Of a stretch of 64,000 nucleotides of DNA, positions 19,853 through 29,549 are shown piece by piece. The notes under the pieces were generated by a model. The model was not told where the DNA came from. It saw only the letters and a program-made list of their open reading frames with translations, and did not search any database. Where the stretch lies: NCBI RefSeq assembly GCF_022012475.1, contig NZ_JAKLWS010000008.1:108566-172565 (forward strand), read 5' to 3'. The position numbers and the translations under genes are program-made. The first letter of the stretch is position 1; each line of letters begins with the position of its first letter. The stretch comes from Rhodohalobacter sulfatireducens. GTDB taxonomy: Bacteria; Bacteroidota; Rhodothermia; Balneolales; Balneolaceae.

Positions 19853-20776
19853 ATGCGCTCACTTAATATCGTATTTATGGGATCTCCGGATTTTGCGATT
19901 CCCAGCTTGGAGAATATTCATCAAACAGATCACAATATTCTCGCAGTTGTAAGCAATCCTGATAAGCGGAGAGGCAGAGGCCGGAAACCGGAGCCTACGC
20001 CCGTTAAGAAAAAAGCGGATGAGTTAAACCTGCCGACGATTGATGTTGAAGATCTGAACTCCGATTCGTTTCACGATCAACTGGTTGACTTGAAACCGGA
20101 TCTGTTTGTAGTGGTTGCTTTCAGAATTCTACCACTTTCCATTTTAAAAATACCCAAGATTGGTTCCGTGAATTTACATGCATCACTCTTGCCAAAATAT
20201 CGGGGTGCGGCACCCATTCATTGGGCTATAATTAACGGAGAAAAAGAAACCGGCTGCACTGTATTCTTTTTGGATGAAAAAGTAGATACCGGGAAAATTA
20301 TCGGCCAGAGCCGTACAGTTATCGATCTTCTCGAAACAACCGGCGATCTATACAACAGGCTTAAAGAGTCGGGGGCTGATCTTTTAGTTCAATCCATCAA
20401 TCAAATAGCAGAAGGCTCTGTAGAAGCCACACCTCAAAATCATGAACTGGCATCTCCTGCGCCAAAATTATTCAAAGAGAATACCCGTATCGATTTCAAT
20501 AAACCTGCGAATGAAGTTCATAATTTCATCCGGGGATTAAGTCCATTCCCGACGGCATGGTGTACATACGACGGTAAAAAGATGAATATCTATCGATCTA
20601 AACCAACCGGAACTATGAAACTAAAACCCGGGGAACTTCATTTTAAAGATGCGAAGCTGTTCGTTGGCTGCGGAACAGGTGCAATTGAAATTGTAACCTT
20701 ACAACTACCCGGAACAAAGCGTATGTCCGGCAAGGATTTTGCAAATGGATACGACCTTAATCATCAGTTGGAATAA
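19853..20776 (+). CDS. fmt: methionyl-tRNA formyltransferase
   Basis: The enzyme formylates initiator Met-tRNA using 10-formyl-THF. The 307-residue length is normal. It shows MGSPDFAIPSL at the N-terminus, the catalytic region LHASLLPKYRGAAPIHWAI with its HxSLLP motif, DTGKIIGQ, and a C-terminal OB-fold part (IRGLSPFPTAWC). It is the last gene of the HU-ruvX-def-fmt group. Confidence 0.97.
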   Translation: MRSLNIVFMGSPDFAIPSLENIHQTDHNILAVVSNPDKRRGRGRKPEPTPVKKKADELNLPTIDVEDLNSDSFHDQLVDLKPDLFVVVAFRILPLSILKIPKIGSVNLHASLLPKYRGAAPIHWAIINGEKETGCTVFFLDEKVDTGKIIGQSRTVIDLLETTGDLYNRLKESGADLLVQSINQIAEGSVEATPQNHELASPAPKLFKENTRIDFNKPANEVHNFIRGLSPFPTAWCTYDGKKMNIYRSKPTGTMKLKPGELHFKDAKLFVGCGTGAIEIVTLQLPGTKRMSGKDFANGYDLNHQLE

Positions 20777-20931
20777 CAGTAATAAGAGCTATCGGAGACC
20801 AAAACTAATAGCTTTTAAAATAATCGTGAAATTTGTTACTGTAATGTTGATTAAGAAGAGTTTTTTTGAGATATACCCATCAAGATTTTTACGAGATTTA
20901 AACCAAATCATTAAGATTAACAGGGATTAAT

Positions 20932-21627
20932 ATGGAGCTTTCTCCTTTACTACAAGCTGCCCGGGATGGAAATTTAAACCGGGTTAAAGAACTTCACGAA
21001 GAAGGTGCTAATTTAGATGAAACGAGTAAAAACGGATCTTCCTCACTGATCTATGCAGCCGAGGGTGGACACTATCCCGTTGTAGAATATTTAATTGAAC
21101 ATGGGGCCGACCCCGCCACTCAGACAAAAATGGGAGCAACAGCACTGAACCGAGCTGCTGAAAGCGGAAACATCGAGATGATGAAATATCTGCTGGATAA
21201 CGGTACTCCCATCGGAGACCTGGCACTGATTGTTGCCGCACGAGAAGGCAATCCGGAGGCGGTAAAATTGTTGATCGAATCGGGAGCTGATGTAAATGCT
21301 CAACAGCGTTGGGGGCAAACGGCACTTATGCTCGCTGCAAAAGAGGGGCACTCATCTGTTGTAAAACTCCTTCTTGATTCGGGGGCAAATGTTAGATTAC
21401 GAGACAAAAACGGTGATTCCGCTCTCAATATCGCCCTGGATAACGACAATCCCGATATTGTTATGCAACTTCGCAGGGCCGGTGCTAAAGCTCAGATTAA
21501 AACCAGCAGTCCCGTTCAAGGTGCAGAAGACGAAGAGGAAGATGTGGACGATTCAGCTGATGTGGAGGATCTGATTTCTGATGAAGAGATCCCCGATGAT
21601 GTTGATCTGGACGAAGATCTCGACTAA
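20932..21627 (+). CDS. ankyrin-repeat protein with acidic tail
   Basis: The 231-residue protein is built of about five ankyrin repeats: positions ~1-33, 37-69, 70-95, 103-135 and 136-168 (for example GHYPVVEYLIEHGADPATQ and GHSSVVKLLLDSGANVRLR). A strongly acidic C-terminal tail (DEEEDVDDSADVEDL...) follows. No signal peptide or membrane segment, so probably cytoplasmic. Ankyrin arrays bind protein partners; the partner is unknown. It stands alone between fmt (155 bp) and gapA (164 bp). Confidence 0.85.
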   Translation: MELSPLLQAARDGNLNRVKELHEEGANLDETSKNGSSSLIYAAEGGHYPVVEYLIEHGADPATQTKMGATALNRAAESGNIEMMKYLLDNGTPIGDLALIVAAREGNPEAVKLLIESGADVNAQQRWGQTALMLAAKEGHSSVVKLLLDSGANVRLRDKNGDSALNIALDNDNPDIVMQLRRAGAKAQIKTSSPVQGAEDEEEDVDDSADVEDLISDEEIPDDVDLDEDLD

Positions 21628-21678
21628 ATATCTGTAAACAGTCAAATTTTCGTAACATAAAGTTTTGACTGTAATTAG

Positions 21679-21686
21679 AAGCGCTT
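21679..21686. promoter_or_regulatory. AAGCGCTT palindrome upstream of gapA, possible operator
   Basis: The perfect 8-bp palindrome in context TTAGAAGCGCTTTCAA lies 105 bp before the gapA start. The same core with similar flanks (TCAAAAGCGCTTCCAT) stands 65 bp before ilvD. It resembles LacI-family half-site geometry, but no regulator gene is nearby and two sites could be chance. Confidence 0.35.
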
Positions 21687-21791
21687 TCAATTTTCCAAAA
21701 AATGGAAAGAGAGGCAATAATCAGTTATTTTAAGTTGATTTAAAGAATATAATCAAATGAACTAATTTGAATTGAAACGGAGTAAAAATTT

Positions 21792-22796
21792 ATGGCAAAA
21801 GTAAAAGTAGGTATTAACGGATTTGGACGTATTGGACGACTTGTAATGCGGGCAATCCTCAAGTACCAAAGTGATAAGGTAGAAGTTGTTGGTATTAACG
21901 ACTTAACAGATGCCAAAACACTCGCACACCTATTTAAATACGATACTGCACAAGGGAAATTTGACGGTGAAGTTTATGCCGACGGAAGTAACCTTGTAAT
22001 TAATGGACAGTCAATTGGTGTTACAGCAGAAAGAGATCCTGCAAACTTGAAATGGGGAGATCGTGGAGCCGAAGTTGTAATTGAATCCACCGGCCTCTTT
22101 AGAAATGCTGAAACAGCCGGGAAACATCTTGATGCCGGGGCTGAAAAAGTAGTTATCTCTGCACCTGCTAAAGGCGGTGACGTTCAAACCATCGTACTTG
22201 GTGTGAATGATGATGAAATTGATAAGAGCAATAACATTTTCTCTAATGCAAGTTGTACAACTAACTGCCTGGCACCTATGGTGAAGGTACTGGACGAAAA
22301 CTTCGGTGGTGTTCAGAAAGGATTTATGACAACCATTCACGCTTATACAGGCGACCAGGCATTAGTTGACGGGCCGCACAAAGACCTTCGAAGAGCTCGT
22401 GCTGCTGCAACAAATATTGTACCGACGACAACCGGTGCTGCTGCAGCCGTTGGCCTTGTACTGCCTCACCTTGATGGCAAGCTTGATGGTGGTGCTGTTC
22501 GAGTACCCGTACTTACAGGATCATTGACAGATCTTACTGCAGTTGTAGGTGATGATACTACAGCAGATGAAGTTCTTGCCGCATTCAAAGACGCAGCTGA
22601 AGGTGACCTGAATGGTATCCTGGAATACAGTGATGAAGAACTGGTTTCAACCGATATCATCGGGAATCCACACTCATGCATTTTTGATTCCGGAACCATT
22701 AAAGTAGAAGGAAATCTCGTGAAAGTAATTGGCTGGTACGACAATGAAGCCGGTTACTCTGCACGAACAGCCGAATTGATTACTAAAATTGTATAA
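21792..22796 (+). CDS. gapA: glyceraldehyde-3-phosphate dehydrogenase, type I
   Basis: This glycolytic enzyme oxidises GAP to 1,3-bisphosphoglycerate with NAD(P). The 334 residues include the Rossmann GINGFGRIGRL, the active-site SNASCTTNCLAP with the catalytic Cys at about 155, the catalytic His in TIHAYTGDQ, and WYDNEAGYS at the C-terminus. A GGAG ribosome-binding site lies about 10 bases before ATG. It is monocistronic, ended by a strong terminator. Confidence 0.98.
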   Translation: MAKVKVGINGFGRIGRLVMRAILKYQSDKVEVVGINDLTDAKTLAHLFKYDTAQGKFDGEVYADGSNLVINGQSIGVTAERDPANLKWGDRGAEVVIESTGLFRNAETAGKHLDAGAEKVVISAPAKGGDVQTIVLGVNDDEIDKSNNIFSNASCTTNCLAPMVKVLDENFGGVQKGFMTTIHAYTGDQALVDGPHKDLRRARAAATNIVPTTTGAAAAVGLVLPHLDGKLDGGAVRVPVLTGSLTDLTAVVGDDTTADEVLAAFKDAAEGDLNGILEYSDEELVSTDIIGNPHSCIFDSGTIKVEGNLVKVIGWYDNEAGYSARTAELITKIV

Positions 22797-22820
22797 ACTT
22801 TATCGTTTATAATTATTGAA

Positions 22821-22856
22821 AACCCGTTTCGGAGCAATTCGAAACGGGTTTTTTTA
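22821..22856 (+). terminator. rho-independent terminator of gapA
   Basis: A perfect 11-bp stem AACCCGTTTCG/CGAAACGGGTT with an 8-base loop (22821-22831, 22840-22850) is followed by a run of seven or more T. Confidence 0.93.
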
Positions 22857-22896
22857 TCTGCTAAATTTTCTGCAAGTAATAACGTTACTTTGATCT

Positions 22897-25395
22897 ATGG
22901 AGACACGCAAAAAAGATCAGAACAAATCTCAAACTTCTTCCCTGATGATGGATGTAGAAGGTATGCACTGTGCGTCCTGCGTATCCAGGGTTGAAAACGC
23001 GATTAAGGAAGTATCAGGAGTTCAGGATGCAACCGTAAACCTGGCGACTGAAAAGGCAAAAGTCACTTTCCAAAGAAACATTGATCCCAAAAAGGTTGTA
23101 GAAGCGATTCAAAATGCGGGATACCAAACCCGAACAGAGACGTTTCAATTTGATGTGAAAGGAATGAGCTGTGCTTCCTGCGTTGGAAATGTGGAAGATG
23201 CACTCAGAAATGTGCCCGGCGTGCAGAATGTATCTGTTAACCTCGCGACTGAAAAAGCTACAGTTCATGTAGTTTCGGGTATTGCCGGCAAAAAAGATCT
23301 GGTTGAAGCTATTCATTCCTCAGGTTATGAAGCAGAGGAAGTTGTAGGAAGTGAAGAACAAGCAGAGAAAAAGCGACAGGAAAAAGAGAAAGAGCGAACG
23401 GATTTAAAACGTTCACTCCTGGTTGCGGCCGGATTCAGTATTCCCATTTTTGTAATTGAGATGAGTTCCCATTTTATCGCGCCATTTCATAGTTGGCTGG
23501 AAACTACGGTCAGCTCACAAAATCTCTATTACCTGTTTTTTGTATTAGCATCCGTTGTGCAATTTGGCCCCGGTTTGAGATTTTACAAAAAAGGCTGGCC
23601 CTCATTGGTAAGAGGAACGCCTGACATGAACTCCCTCGTGATGCTGGGAACAACGGCCGCTTATGGATATTCGGTGGTTGCAACATTCCTTCCGCAAGTT
23701 TTGCCAAGCGGAACGGTGAATGTTTATTTCGAAGCATCGGCGGTGATCGTAACGTTGATTCTCGCCGGCAGATATATGGAAGCGATCGCAAAAGGACGCA
23801 CCAGCGAGGCGATCAAGCGGCTCCTGAATCTTCAGGCAAAAAGTGCACGCGTGGTTCGAAATGGAGAGGAGAAAGATATCCTGATTGAAAATGTACAAAT
23901 CGGGGATACAATCATCGTTCGCCCGGGAGAGAAAATTCCGGTTGACGGCGAAGTAGTGGATGGTGAATCCTATATCGATGAATCAATGATTTCGGGTGAG
24001 CCGATACCGGTTCAGAAGACAAAGGGTGATGAAGTGATTGGCGGAACCATCAACAAAAATGGAAGCCTTCGGTTTAAAGCTACAAAAATTGGGGCGGATA
24101 CGGTTTTGGCCCAGATTGTACAGATGGTTGAGGAAGCACAGGGATCTAAACTTCCAATACAGTCTCTGGTAAATAAAGTCACTAACTATTTTGTACCGAC
24201 GGTGATTACACTGGCGCTCATCACCTTTGGAGTTTGGTTAATCTGGGGACCTGACCCGGCGCTCACATTTGCACTCGTCAACGCTGTAGCTGTTTTAATT
24301 ATCGCTTGCCCATGCGCAATGGGTTTGGCGACCCCGACATCCATCATGGTGGGAACCGGAAAAGCTGCCGAAATGGGTGTGCTATTCAGACAGGGTGATG
24401 CATTACAAGCCCTGCGAAATACAGATACGATTATTCTGGATAAAACCGGGACACTAACCAAAGGTCAACCCGAATTGACAGACCTGGAAACGGTGAACGG
24501 GTTCGATTCCGACCAAGTCTTACAATGGGTGGCTTCGGTTGAGAATAGTTCTGAACATCCCATTGCAGAAGCTATTGTCCAAGCTGCAAAACAGAAGAAT
24601 TTAAAATTGGTAGAGGTTTCTGATTTTAACTCTCGAACCGGGTTTGGGGTTGAAGCAACTGTTGATGGAAAACAGATTTTGATTGGTGCTGATCGAATGA
24701 TAGAAGACGCCGGCCTGGATTTGAACCTGTTTAATGAAAAAGCAGAGAAGCTATCAGGTGAAGGTAAAACACCCATTTATGTTTCTGTGGATCACAAAGT
24801 GGCAGCAATATTGGCAGTGGCCGATTCAATCAAGGAAACCACGCCGGAGGCAATACAGGCTTTGCATAATCTGGATCTTGAGGTCGTGATGCTAACCGGC
24901 GATAAGCAACAAACAGCCCAAGCGATAGCCAACCAACTTGGAATTGATGATGTAATTGCTGAAGTGTTGCCGGATGGTAAATCGAATGCGGTGAAACAGC
25001 TCCAGGAGAAAGGTAAGAAAGTAGCGTTTGTGGGTGATGGAATCAACGACGCACCCGCATTGGCCCAGGCGGATGTGGGAATTGCGATTGGAACCGGAAC
25101 GGATATTGCGATTGAAAGTGCGGAAGTGGTCCTGATGTCCGGGGATCTTCGAAACGTGCCGAATGCAATTGCACTGTCTCAATCCACCATTCGAAATATC
25201 AAAGAGAACTTGTTCTGGGCGTTTATATATAACATTATTTTGATTCCGCTTGCCGCCGGAGCGCTTTACCCTGCTTTTGAAATTTTGTTATCCCCAATCT
25301 TTGCTGCCGGAGCGATGGCGGTATCAAGCGTGTTTGTTCTCGGAAATGCGTTGAGGTTGAAACGGTTTCGGCCGCCGATGACAGCTTTGAGTTGA
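22897..25395 (+). CDS. copA: copper-translocating P1B-type ATPase
   Basis: The 832-residue inner-membrane pump exports Cu(I). It has two N-terminal heavy-metal-binding domains with GMHCASC and GMSCASC, about 75 residues apart, then eight predicted membrane helices. The transport-site CPC motif is at 471-473 ([13 protein letters not shown]). The actuator loop has SGEP, the phosphorylated Asp is at about 515 (DKTGTLTKG), an SEHP motif is in the N-domain, and the hinge is [18 protein letters not shown]. No copper chaperone or CueR/CopY gene is adjacent. It stands alone, shortly after the gapA terminator. Confidence 0.96.
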   Translation: METRKKDQNKSQTSSLMMDVEGMHCASCVSRVENAIKEVSGVQDATVNLATEKAKVTFQRNIDPKKVVEAIQNAGYQTRTETFQFDVKGMSCASCVGNVEDALRNVPGVQNVSVNLATEKATVHVVSGIAGKKDLVEAIHSSGYEAEEVVGSEEQAEKKRQEKEKERTDLKRSLLVAAGFSIPIFVIEMSSHFIAPFHSWLETTVSSQNLYYLFFVLASVVQFGPGLRFYKKGWPSLVRGTPDMNSLVMLGTTAAYGYSVVATFLPQVLPSGTVNVYFEASAVIVTLILAGRYMEAIAKGRTSEAIKRLLNLQAKSARVVRNGEEKDILIENVQIGDTIIVRPGEKIPVDGEVVDGESYIDESMISGEPIPVQKTKGDEVIGGTINKNGSLRFKATKIGADTVLAQIVQMVEEAQGSKLPIQSLVNKVTNYFVPTVITLALITFGVWLIWGPDPALTFALVNAVAVLIIACPCAMGLATPTSIMVGTGKAAEMGVLFRQGDALQALRNTDTIILDKTGTLTKGQPELTDLETVNGFDSDQVLQWVASVENSSEHPIAEAIVQAAKQKNLKLVEVSDFNSRTGFGVEATVDGKQILIGADRMIEDAGLDLNLFNEKAEKLSGEGKTPIYVSVDHKVAAILAVADSIKETTPEAIQALHNLDLEVVMLTGDKQQTAQAIANQLGIDDVIAEVLPDGKSNAVKQLQEKGKKVAFVGDGINDAPALAQADVGIAIGTGTDIAIESAEVVLMSGDLRNVPNAIALSQSTIRNIKENLFWAFIYNIILIPLAAGALYPAFEILLSPIFAAGAMAVSSVFVLGNALRLKRFRPPMTALS

Positions 25396-25414
25396 TTTGG
25401 TTGAGGTCTCTTTA

Positions 25415-25714
25415 TTATCCTTTATTTGTCTTTACGTGAAGAAATATTCTGAACTGTATTCGGTTAGTATTGGATAATTTTGAAATCTCTTCCTGGTCAG
25501 CTCCAAGATTAAAAACACTGGCAACAGATATTTTTCCTGCAACACCTGTTTTTTCTTCTTCATCCGTGTTAACTGCAATATCAAAGTTAACTTCCTTTCC
25601 TTTAGAGTCACTTACACCACTTCCAAAGTCGTTTTTTACGATATACTCATTACCTTCAATAATGCCATCGGTAATCTGAATGATTGTTTCTTTAATGAAA
25701 TCTCGTAGTTCCAT
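25415..25714 (-). CDS. small protein resembling trypsin-co-occurring (trypco2-like) family
   Basis: The 99-residue protein begins MELRDFIKETIIQITDGI, then has VNFDIAVNT and ends in RIQFRIFLHVK. The layout is an N-terminal amphipathic helix, EVxFDIAV strand and GKI.V/SRIKFKV strands. It matches a common class of about 95-residue bacterial proteins that I associate with the trypco2 domain, proposed to partner with trypsin-like proteases in conflict systems. No protease gene is adjacent, so the role is open. It converges on copA with a 19-bp gap. Confidence 0.6.
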   Translation of the reverse strand: MELRDFIKETIIQITDGIIEGNEYIVKNDFGSGVSDSKGKEVNFDIAVNTDEEEKTGVAGKISVASVFNLGADQEEISKLSNTNRIQFRIFLHVKTNKG

Positions 25715-25855
25715 AAGTTTATATGTTAGTGTACTTTACAACACTGGTTTAATATCAACCTGATTACAGTGTCTTCATATCGTACTGAATTTTAGGATGT
25801 ATGTTTTTTAAATTAATTTGAATTTACTATTAACATTTTAATGAGTTTGATACAG

Positions 25856-26030
25856 TTACTCAGCATTTAGCCACCTCAAATCAGTATGCTTAAAACTGTT
25901 TGTGAATTTAAGCTCATAACCTATAGGCCTGTCATCGCTGGAATAACCAAACAAAATAATCCCTATCAATTCAAGCTAAAAACTACCAGTGTGTATCACA
26001 ATGATTGCCACAACATTATAGGAAATACAG
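25856..26030 (-). pseudogene. decayed 3' fragment of a DUF4260 gene
   Basis: Read on the minus strand, the last ~37 codons give LELIGIILFGYSSDDRPIGY then ELKFTNSFKHTDLRWLNAE and a stop. This is clearly homologous to LELAGIILFGHSSMDRIIGY/GLKFTNSFKHTHLGW of the intact DUF4260 gene at 29095-29448. An in-frame TAG stands where the intact gene has TGG, and the 5' part is missing. It lies immediately after the stop of the GH106-like gene, in the same orientation as the intact copy. Confidence 0.85.
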
Positions 26031-26033
26031 GTT

Positions 26034-28997
26034 TTATTGACTCGGTTCCACCTGATTCACAGGCATCAAAGTAATAGGCCCCGCTATCCCCGAGGGACGC
26101 GGTGCCCAATCCGAAGCATCAAAAATTCCTTGTTCATTCCGGTTTTCTGCCAGGCGTGAGGGAAAATTGACGTTATAGAATTTCTTCCAGGGCATATTTT
26201 GTTGATCCATCCATATCATTCGGTTCGCCATAAGGTTACTGACTTCTATGACCAGCTCATTTTCTTCTTTTAACCAATCGGGCAATAGATAGAGATTATA
26301 TTCAGGCCCGATAAGTGTACCTCTTCTTTCTCCATTCAGGTAAACAGCAGCACTTTCGAAAACCTCCCCTACATTTAAAATCCATCCGTCTTCACTTTCA
26401 GCAGGCCGGTCAAACATGACGCGATATTGTGCTGTACCGGAAAAGTTATCATAAGACTCGTCATCAAGCTCTGTCCATAAAACAGGATGGTCCAACATTT
26501 GTTCAGGTAGCAATTCAGGACCTCCGTCGATAAAACGGAGTATCCATGGGCCAGTAATAGGGTCCGGTTCTCCAGCGAATTCTACATAAGGATAGGTTGA
26601 GGAGCTGCTCCCGTAGTTCAAAGTTTGGATAATCACAGATTCACCTATGTCGAGTTGAAGGTAAATTTCCGAACCATCCCCTTCCCCATGCCGAGCTGCT
26701 GCATAGCCATTTCTTTCATGAGTCGGATCAAAAATATACACTGAATTGGCTTTGCGGGACAGAGGTATCCAACCATCAATTTTATTATCACTCCAATTAG
26801 TGATAAAGTAAATATACCCGGTACCATTACTTCGGCGGACAAATTGTAATTCTTGATCAACCATGGGCTCACGCTCAATATTTGCGAACTGTAAAAGATC
26901 TTCCAGTTCATTTCCCCGAAGAAAACGCCCCTCACCAATAACGGCCTCCTCAACATGATTTTGTTCGGTGGCAGCAAATTGCAATTGCTGTTTTAGATCT
27001 ATGAGATCTTTCTGACGTTGATCTACATTATTCAAGCCGGGTACCCTCTCGGGAAGGCTGCCATATGAAATGATGGTCGCTCCGTCTTCAGCCAAATCGA
27101 CCAGTTTTTTAAATGTATCAAGTGGGATGAACTGGCTTTTGGGAATAAGAATTGTTTCATAGGGTAAGTCACTCGATTCTACTTTATCATTCACAACGGT
27201 GACGTTATGCAACTGTTTGTCAGATATAAAATCGAAAGAGTAGCCTTTTTCAATCATCTCTTCAGCCCCGGTTTTTAGAAATGAGCCATCTAAACGTTCG
27301 TCCATGCCTCCCTCGAAATGGCGGAGAAGTCCCGCCCCAGGCTCAGCCCATTGATCGTGAATGGGATAATAGTACAGAATATCATTGTTAGGCTGACCCG
27401 ATTGTAAAAATGACTGCACCCGGGCCACATACTGATTAAAATCGGCAAAATGATTCCAAAACGGATTGCGATCATTGAAATGAACCGACGCATAAAAAAG
27501 CCATCCCGGCCATTCATCATCTGCCGGAGAGTAAGCCGTGCCATGATAAAAAATGTGGTTGATGCCGCTAATGAAAAATCGGTCAACTGATCTTTTCACA
27601 TCAGAAAGTGAAGATGAAAAATGCTCGCCTAACCATGTAGCAGCTTCGGCCGAGATCAATTTTTTTCCCGACACATTACCAGCCGAGGAAGCCATTTTAG
27701 CACGAATGATATCGGTCCCCTCCGTTTCGGGGATGTCCGAGGCGGCATAAAGATCCAGCAGGTTTGCAGGTGACCCATGAGCCTGATTTCGAATAATGGC
27801 CCCGTTTTCTACAGCCCAGGAATTCCAGGAATAAGTAAATTTTTCCAGAAGGAGGTCGGAGATGGTTTCTCGGTAATCGGTCAATACTCTGGCTCCTGTA
27901 TCGGTCTCGCTATGTTCCAATAAAGCCGGCAGATATGTACGAAGATCATATCCTCGCTTCTTCTCAAATTCATCAAAGAAATCGGGTGTCCAGTTTGCTT
28001 CTCCTTCCGCATCATCTACTTCATACGAATCATTAAAAAAGGAGCGGAGTGATTGAATGTCGTGATCTGCAAAAGCGGAATCAAAAGCAGCGATATAGTG
28101 GTTAAAGGCTTGTTCAGAAAAATGATCAATCACCAATCCTTCGCCACCCGGTGCTGCACGCTCAACCATTTTGCCGTGCCAGCCTTCAAAAACAGCGTAG
28201 AGTGTCCAGTTTCCCGGAGGGGTTTCCCACTCCAAAAATCCATTTTCATCAACCTGTCTTGTAAGATTTACTACATCACCGGAATCAGAGTACCCCATCA
28301 GAGATCGCAGTTCCAGTTGTTTTTCAAATCGGACCTGCTCAATAGCCAGTTCCTGAAGGTTTCCATTTTCACGGATTGGCTCGCGGATTTCGGAAATCTC
28401 AACCGAATCATTTGCAGGATTTTTTTGGGGCTGATCTGCAGTACCTTCGGGCTCTTCCCCTTCAGCTTTTAAAAATCCGTGGAGCTCATAAATGGTACTT
28501 CCAATTGTACGAAGATAGGGTTCCTGGATATAGGAAATATTTTCGCTGAATTGAGTACCGCCGATTACTTGATAAGTTTTGTAATAGAGTCTTTTAGAGG
28601 CTTCATTTTCAGTGATCCAGGGTCCTCCAAACGGCCAGCCGGTACCCGTTGCCATGTCGATCCCGAGATCCAACCGTTCTCCTTCTGAAAGGGTATGTTC
28701 AAGCCTTTCCATCCATTCCGGTGATAAATAATCGATAAATTGATCCTCATATCCTCCAACTCCATAGATTGGCGTAATTTCAACTCCGCCCAGATTTGCA
28801 TAGCTGAGCAACTCCATTTGGCGGGTAAGGTCATTTTCGTTTACCGCACTTCCCATCCACCACCAGCGGGTCCAAGGTTTATTCTCCTGCGTGATTTCAG
28901 GCCATTGAGGTTCATTTTGAGTACAAGCAGATAATAAAATTAACCATAGAAACATCCATTGTATTCTAAAGCCCTTCAAATGGTATCCGGTGAACAT
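26034..28997 (-). CDS. glycosyl hydrolase, GH106-like (alpha-L-rhamnosidase family), lipoprotein
   Basis: The 987-residue protein has a lipoprotein signal (MFLWLILLSACTQ, Cys25). The N-terminal catalytic region starts with TRWWWMGSAVNENDL and LLSYANLGGVEITPIYGV, the typical opening of large GH106-type hydrolases. The long middle part contains GTGWPFGGPW and FFNDSYEVDDAEGEANWTPD. The C-terminal region has a jelly-roll/GH2-like sugar-binding domain (AAVYLNGERRGTLIGPEYNL). The substrate is probably rhamnose-containing plant or algal polysaccharide; this is family inference. No SusCD pair is near. It sits between an intact DUF4260 gene and a decayed copy of the same gene. Confidence 0.82.
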   Translation of the reverse strand: MFTGYHLKGFRIQWMFLWLILLSACTQNEPQWPEITQENKPWTRWWWMGSAVNENDLTRQMELLSYANLGGVEITPIYGVGGYEDQFIDYLSPEWMERLEHTLSEGERLDLGIDMATGTGWPFGGPWITENEASKRLYYKTYQVIGGTQFSENISYIQEPYLRTIGSTIYELHGFLKAEGEEPEGTADQPQKNPANDSVEISEIREPIRENGNLQELAIEQVRFEKQLELRSLMGYSDSGDVVNLTRQVDENGFLEWETPPGNWTLYAVFEGWHGKMVERAAPGGEGLVIDHFSEQAFNHYIAAFDSAFADHDIQSLRSFFNDSYEVDDAEGEANWTPDFFDEFEKKRGYDLRTYLPALLEHSETDTGARVLTDYRETISDLLLEKFTYSWNSWAVENGAIIRNQAHGSPANLLDLYAASDIPETEGTDIIRAKMASSAGNVSGKKLISAEAATWLGEHFSSSLSDVKRSVDRFFISGINHIFYHGTAYSPADDEWPGWLFYASVHFNDRNPFWNHFADFNQYVARVQSFLQSGQPNNDILYYYPIHDQWAEPGAGLLRHFEGGMDERLDGSFLKTGAEEMIEKGYSFDFISDKQLHNVTVVNDKVESSDLPYETILIPKSQFIPLDTFKKLVDLAEDGATIISYGSLPERVPGLNNVDQRQKDLIDLKQQLQFAATEQNHVEEAVIGEGRFLRGNELEDLLQFANIEREPMVDQELQFVRRSNGTGYIYFITNWSDNKIDGWIPLSRKANSVYIFDPTHERNGYAAARHGEGDGSEIYLQLDIGESVIIQTLNYGSSSSTYPYVEFAGEPDPITGPWILRFIDGGPELLPEQMLDHPVLWTELDDESYDNFSGTAQYRVMFDRPAESEDGWILNVGEVFESAAVYLNGERRGTLIGPEYNLYLLPDWLKEENELVIEVSNLMANRMIWMDQQNMPWKKFYNVNFPSRLAENRNEQGIFDASDWAPRPSGIAGPITLMPVNQVEPSQ

Positions 28998-29094
28998 GTT
29001 TACATATTTCGTGAGAGGGAAGAACTTATTTAATAAATTTTTGGCAAATATTCATATTACTTCAGTTCTCTGGGTACTTCATATCATGACTGTA

Positions 29095-29448
29095 TTACTC
29101 CATACCAATCCACCCCAAATGAGTATGCTTAAAACTGTTAGTAAATTTAAGCCCATAACCTATAATCCTATCCATGCTGGAGTGGCCAAATAAGATGATG
29201 CCCGCCAACTCCAGCCAGGCATTTCCAACGTACCATCCAAAGCATAAAACAAGAAGAGCTGCAGCTTTGTGGTGAAACAGGTTGTATGTCCAGGCTCCAA
29301 CTTTAGTACCGGCAAGATAACCGAGCATTCCGATGTCTGGAGTAAGAATTAACAATGGATACCACCACCATGCGAAGTCAGTCAGGTTAAAAAGAAAAAT
29401 TGAAAAGCCAAACATTGCGGCTTCTTCGACTTTGATCAGGTTTTTCAT
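29095..29448 (-). CDS. DUF4260 membrane protein
   Basis: The 117-residue protein has about four hydrophobic segments. It carries the family pattern ILTPDIGMLGYLAGTKVGA, YNLFHHK and the C-terminal GHSSMDRIIGYGLKF followed by THLGWIG. Function of DUF4260 (YellowA-like small membrane proteins) is unknown. It lies 97 bp upstream of the GH106-like gene on the same strand; a broken copy of its 3' half lies just beyond that gene. Confidence 0.9.
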   Translation of the reverse strand: MKNLIKVEEAAMFGFSIFLFNLTDFAWWWYPLLILTPDIGMLGYLAGTKVGAWTYNLFHHKAAALLVLCFGWYVGNAWLELAGIILFGHSSMDRIIGYGLKFTNSFKHTHLGWIGME

Positions 29449-29482
29449 AGGGAGTATTTATTGAGTAGTAAAGTCTGCGTTC

Positions 29483-29539
29483 CTCTGCGCTCCGCGGTTA
29501 TATAAGAATAAACCGCCGAGGACGCGGGGAGACGCAGAG
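29483..29539. repeat. dispersed palindromic repeat, family 1 (CTCTGCG...CGCAGAG)
   Basis: The outer arms CTCTGCG and CGCAGAG enclose CCGCGGTT...AACCGCCG, an imperfect ~57-bp palindrome between the beta-lactamase-fold gene and DUF4260. Related, longer copies lie at 48867-49000, 50864-50980, 52294-52415 and 55091-55251. Confidence 0.8.
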
Positions 29540-29549
29540 CAAAGGTTGG

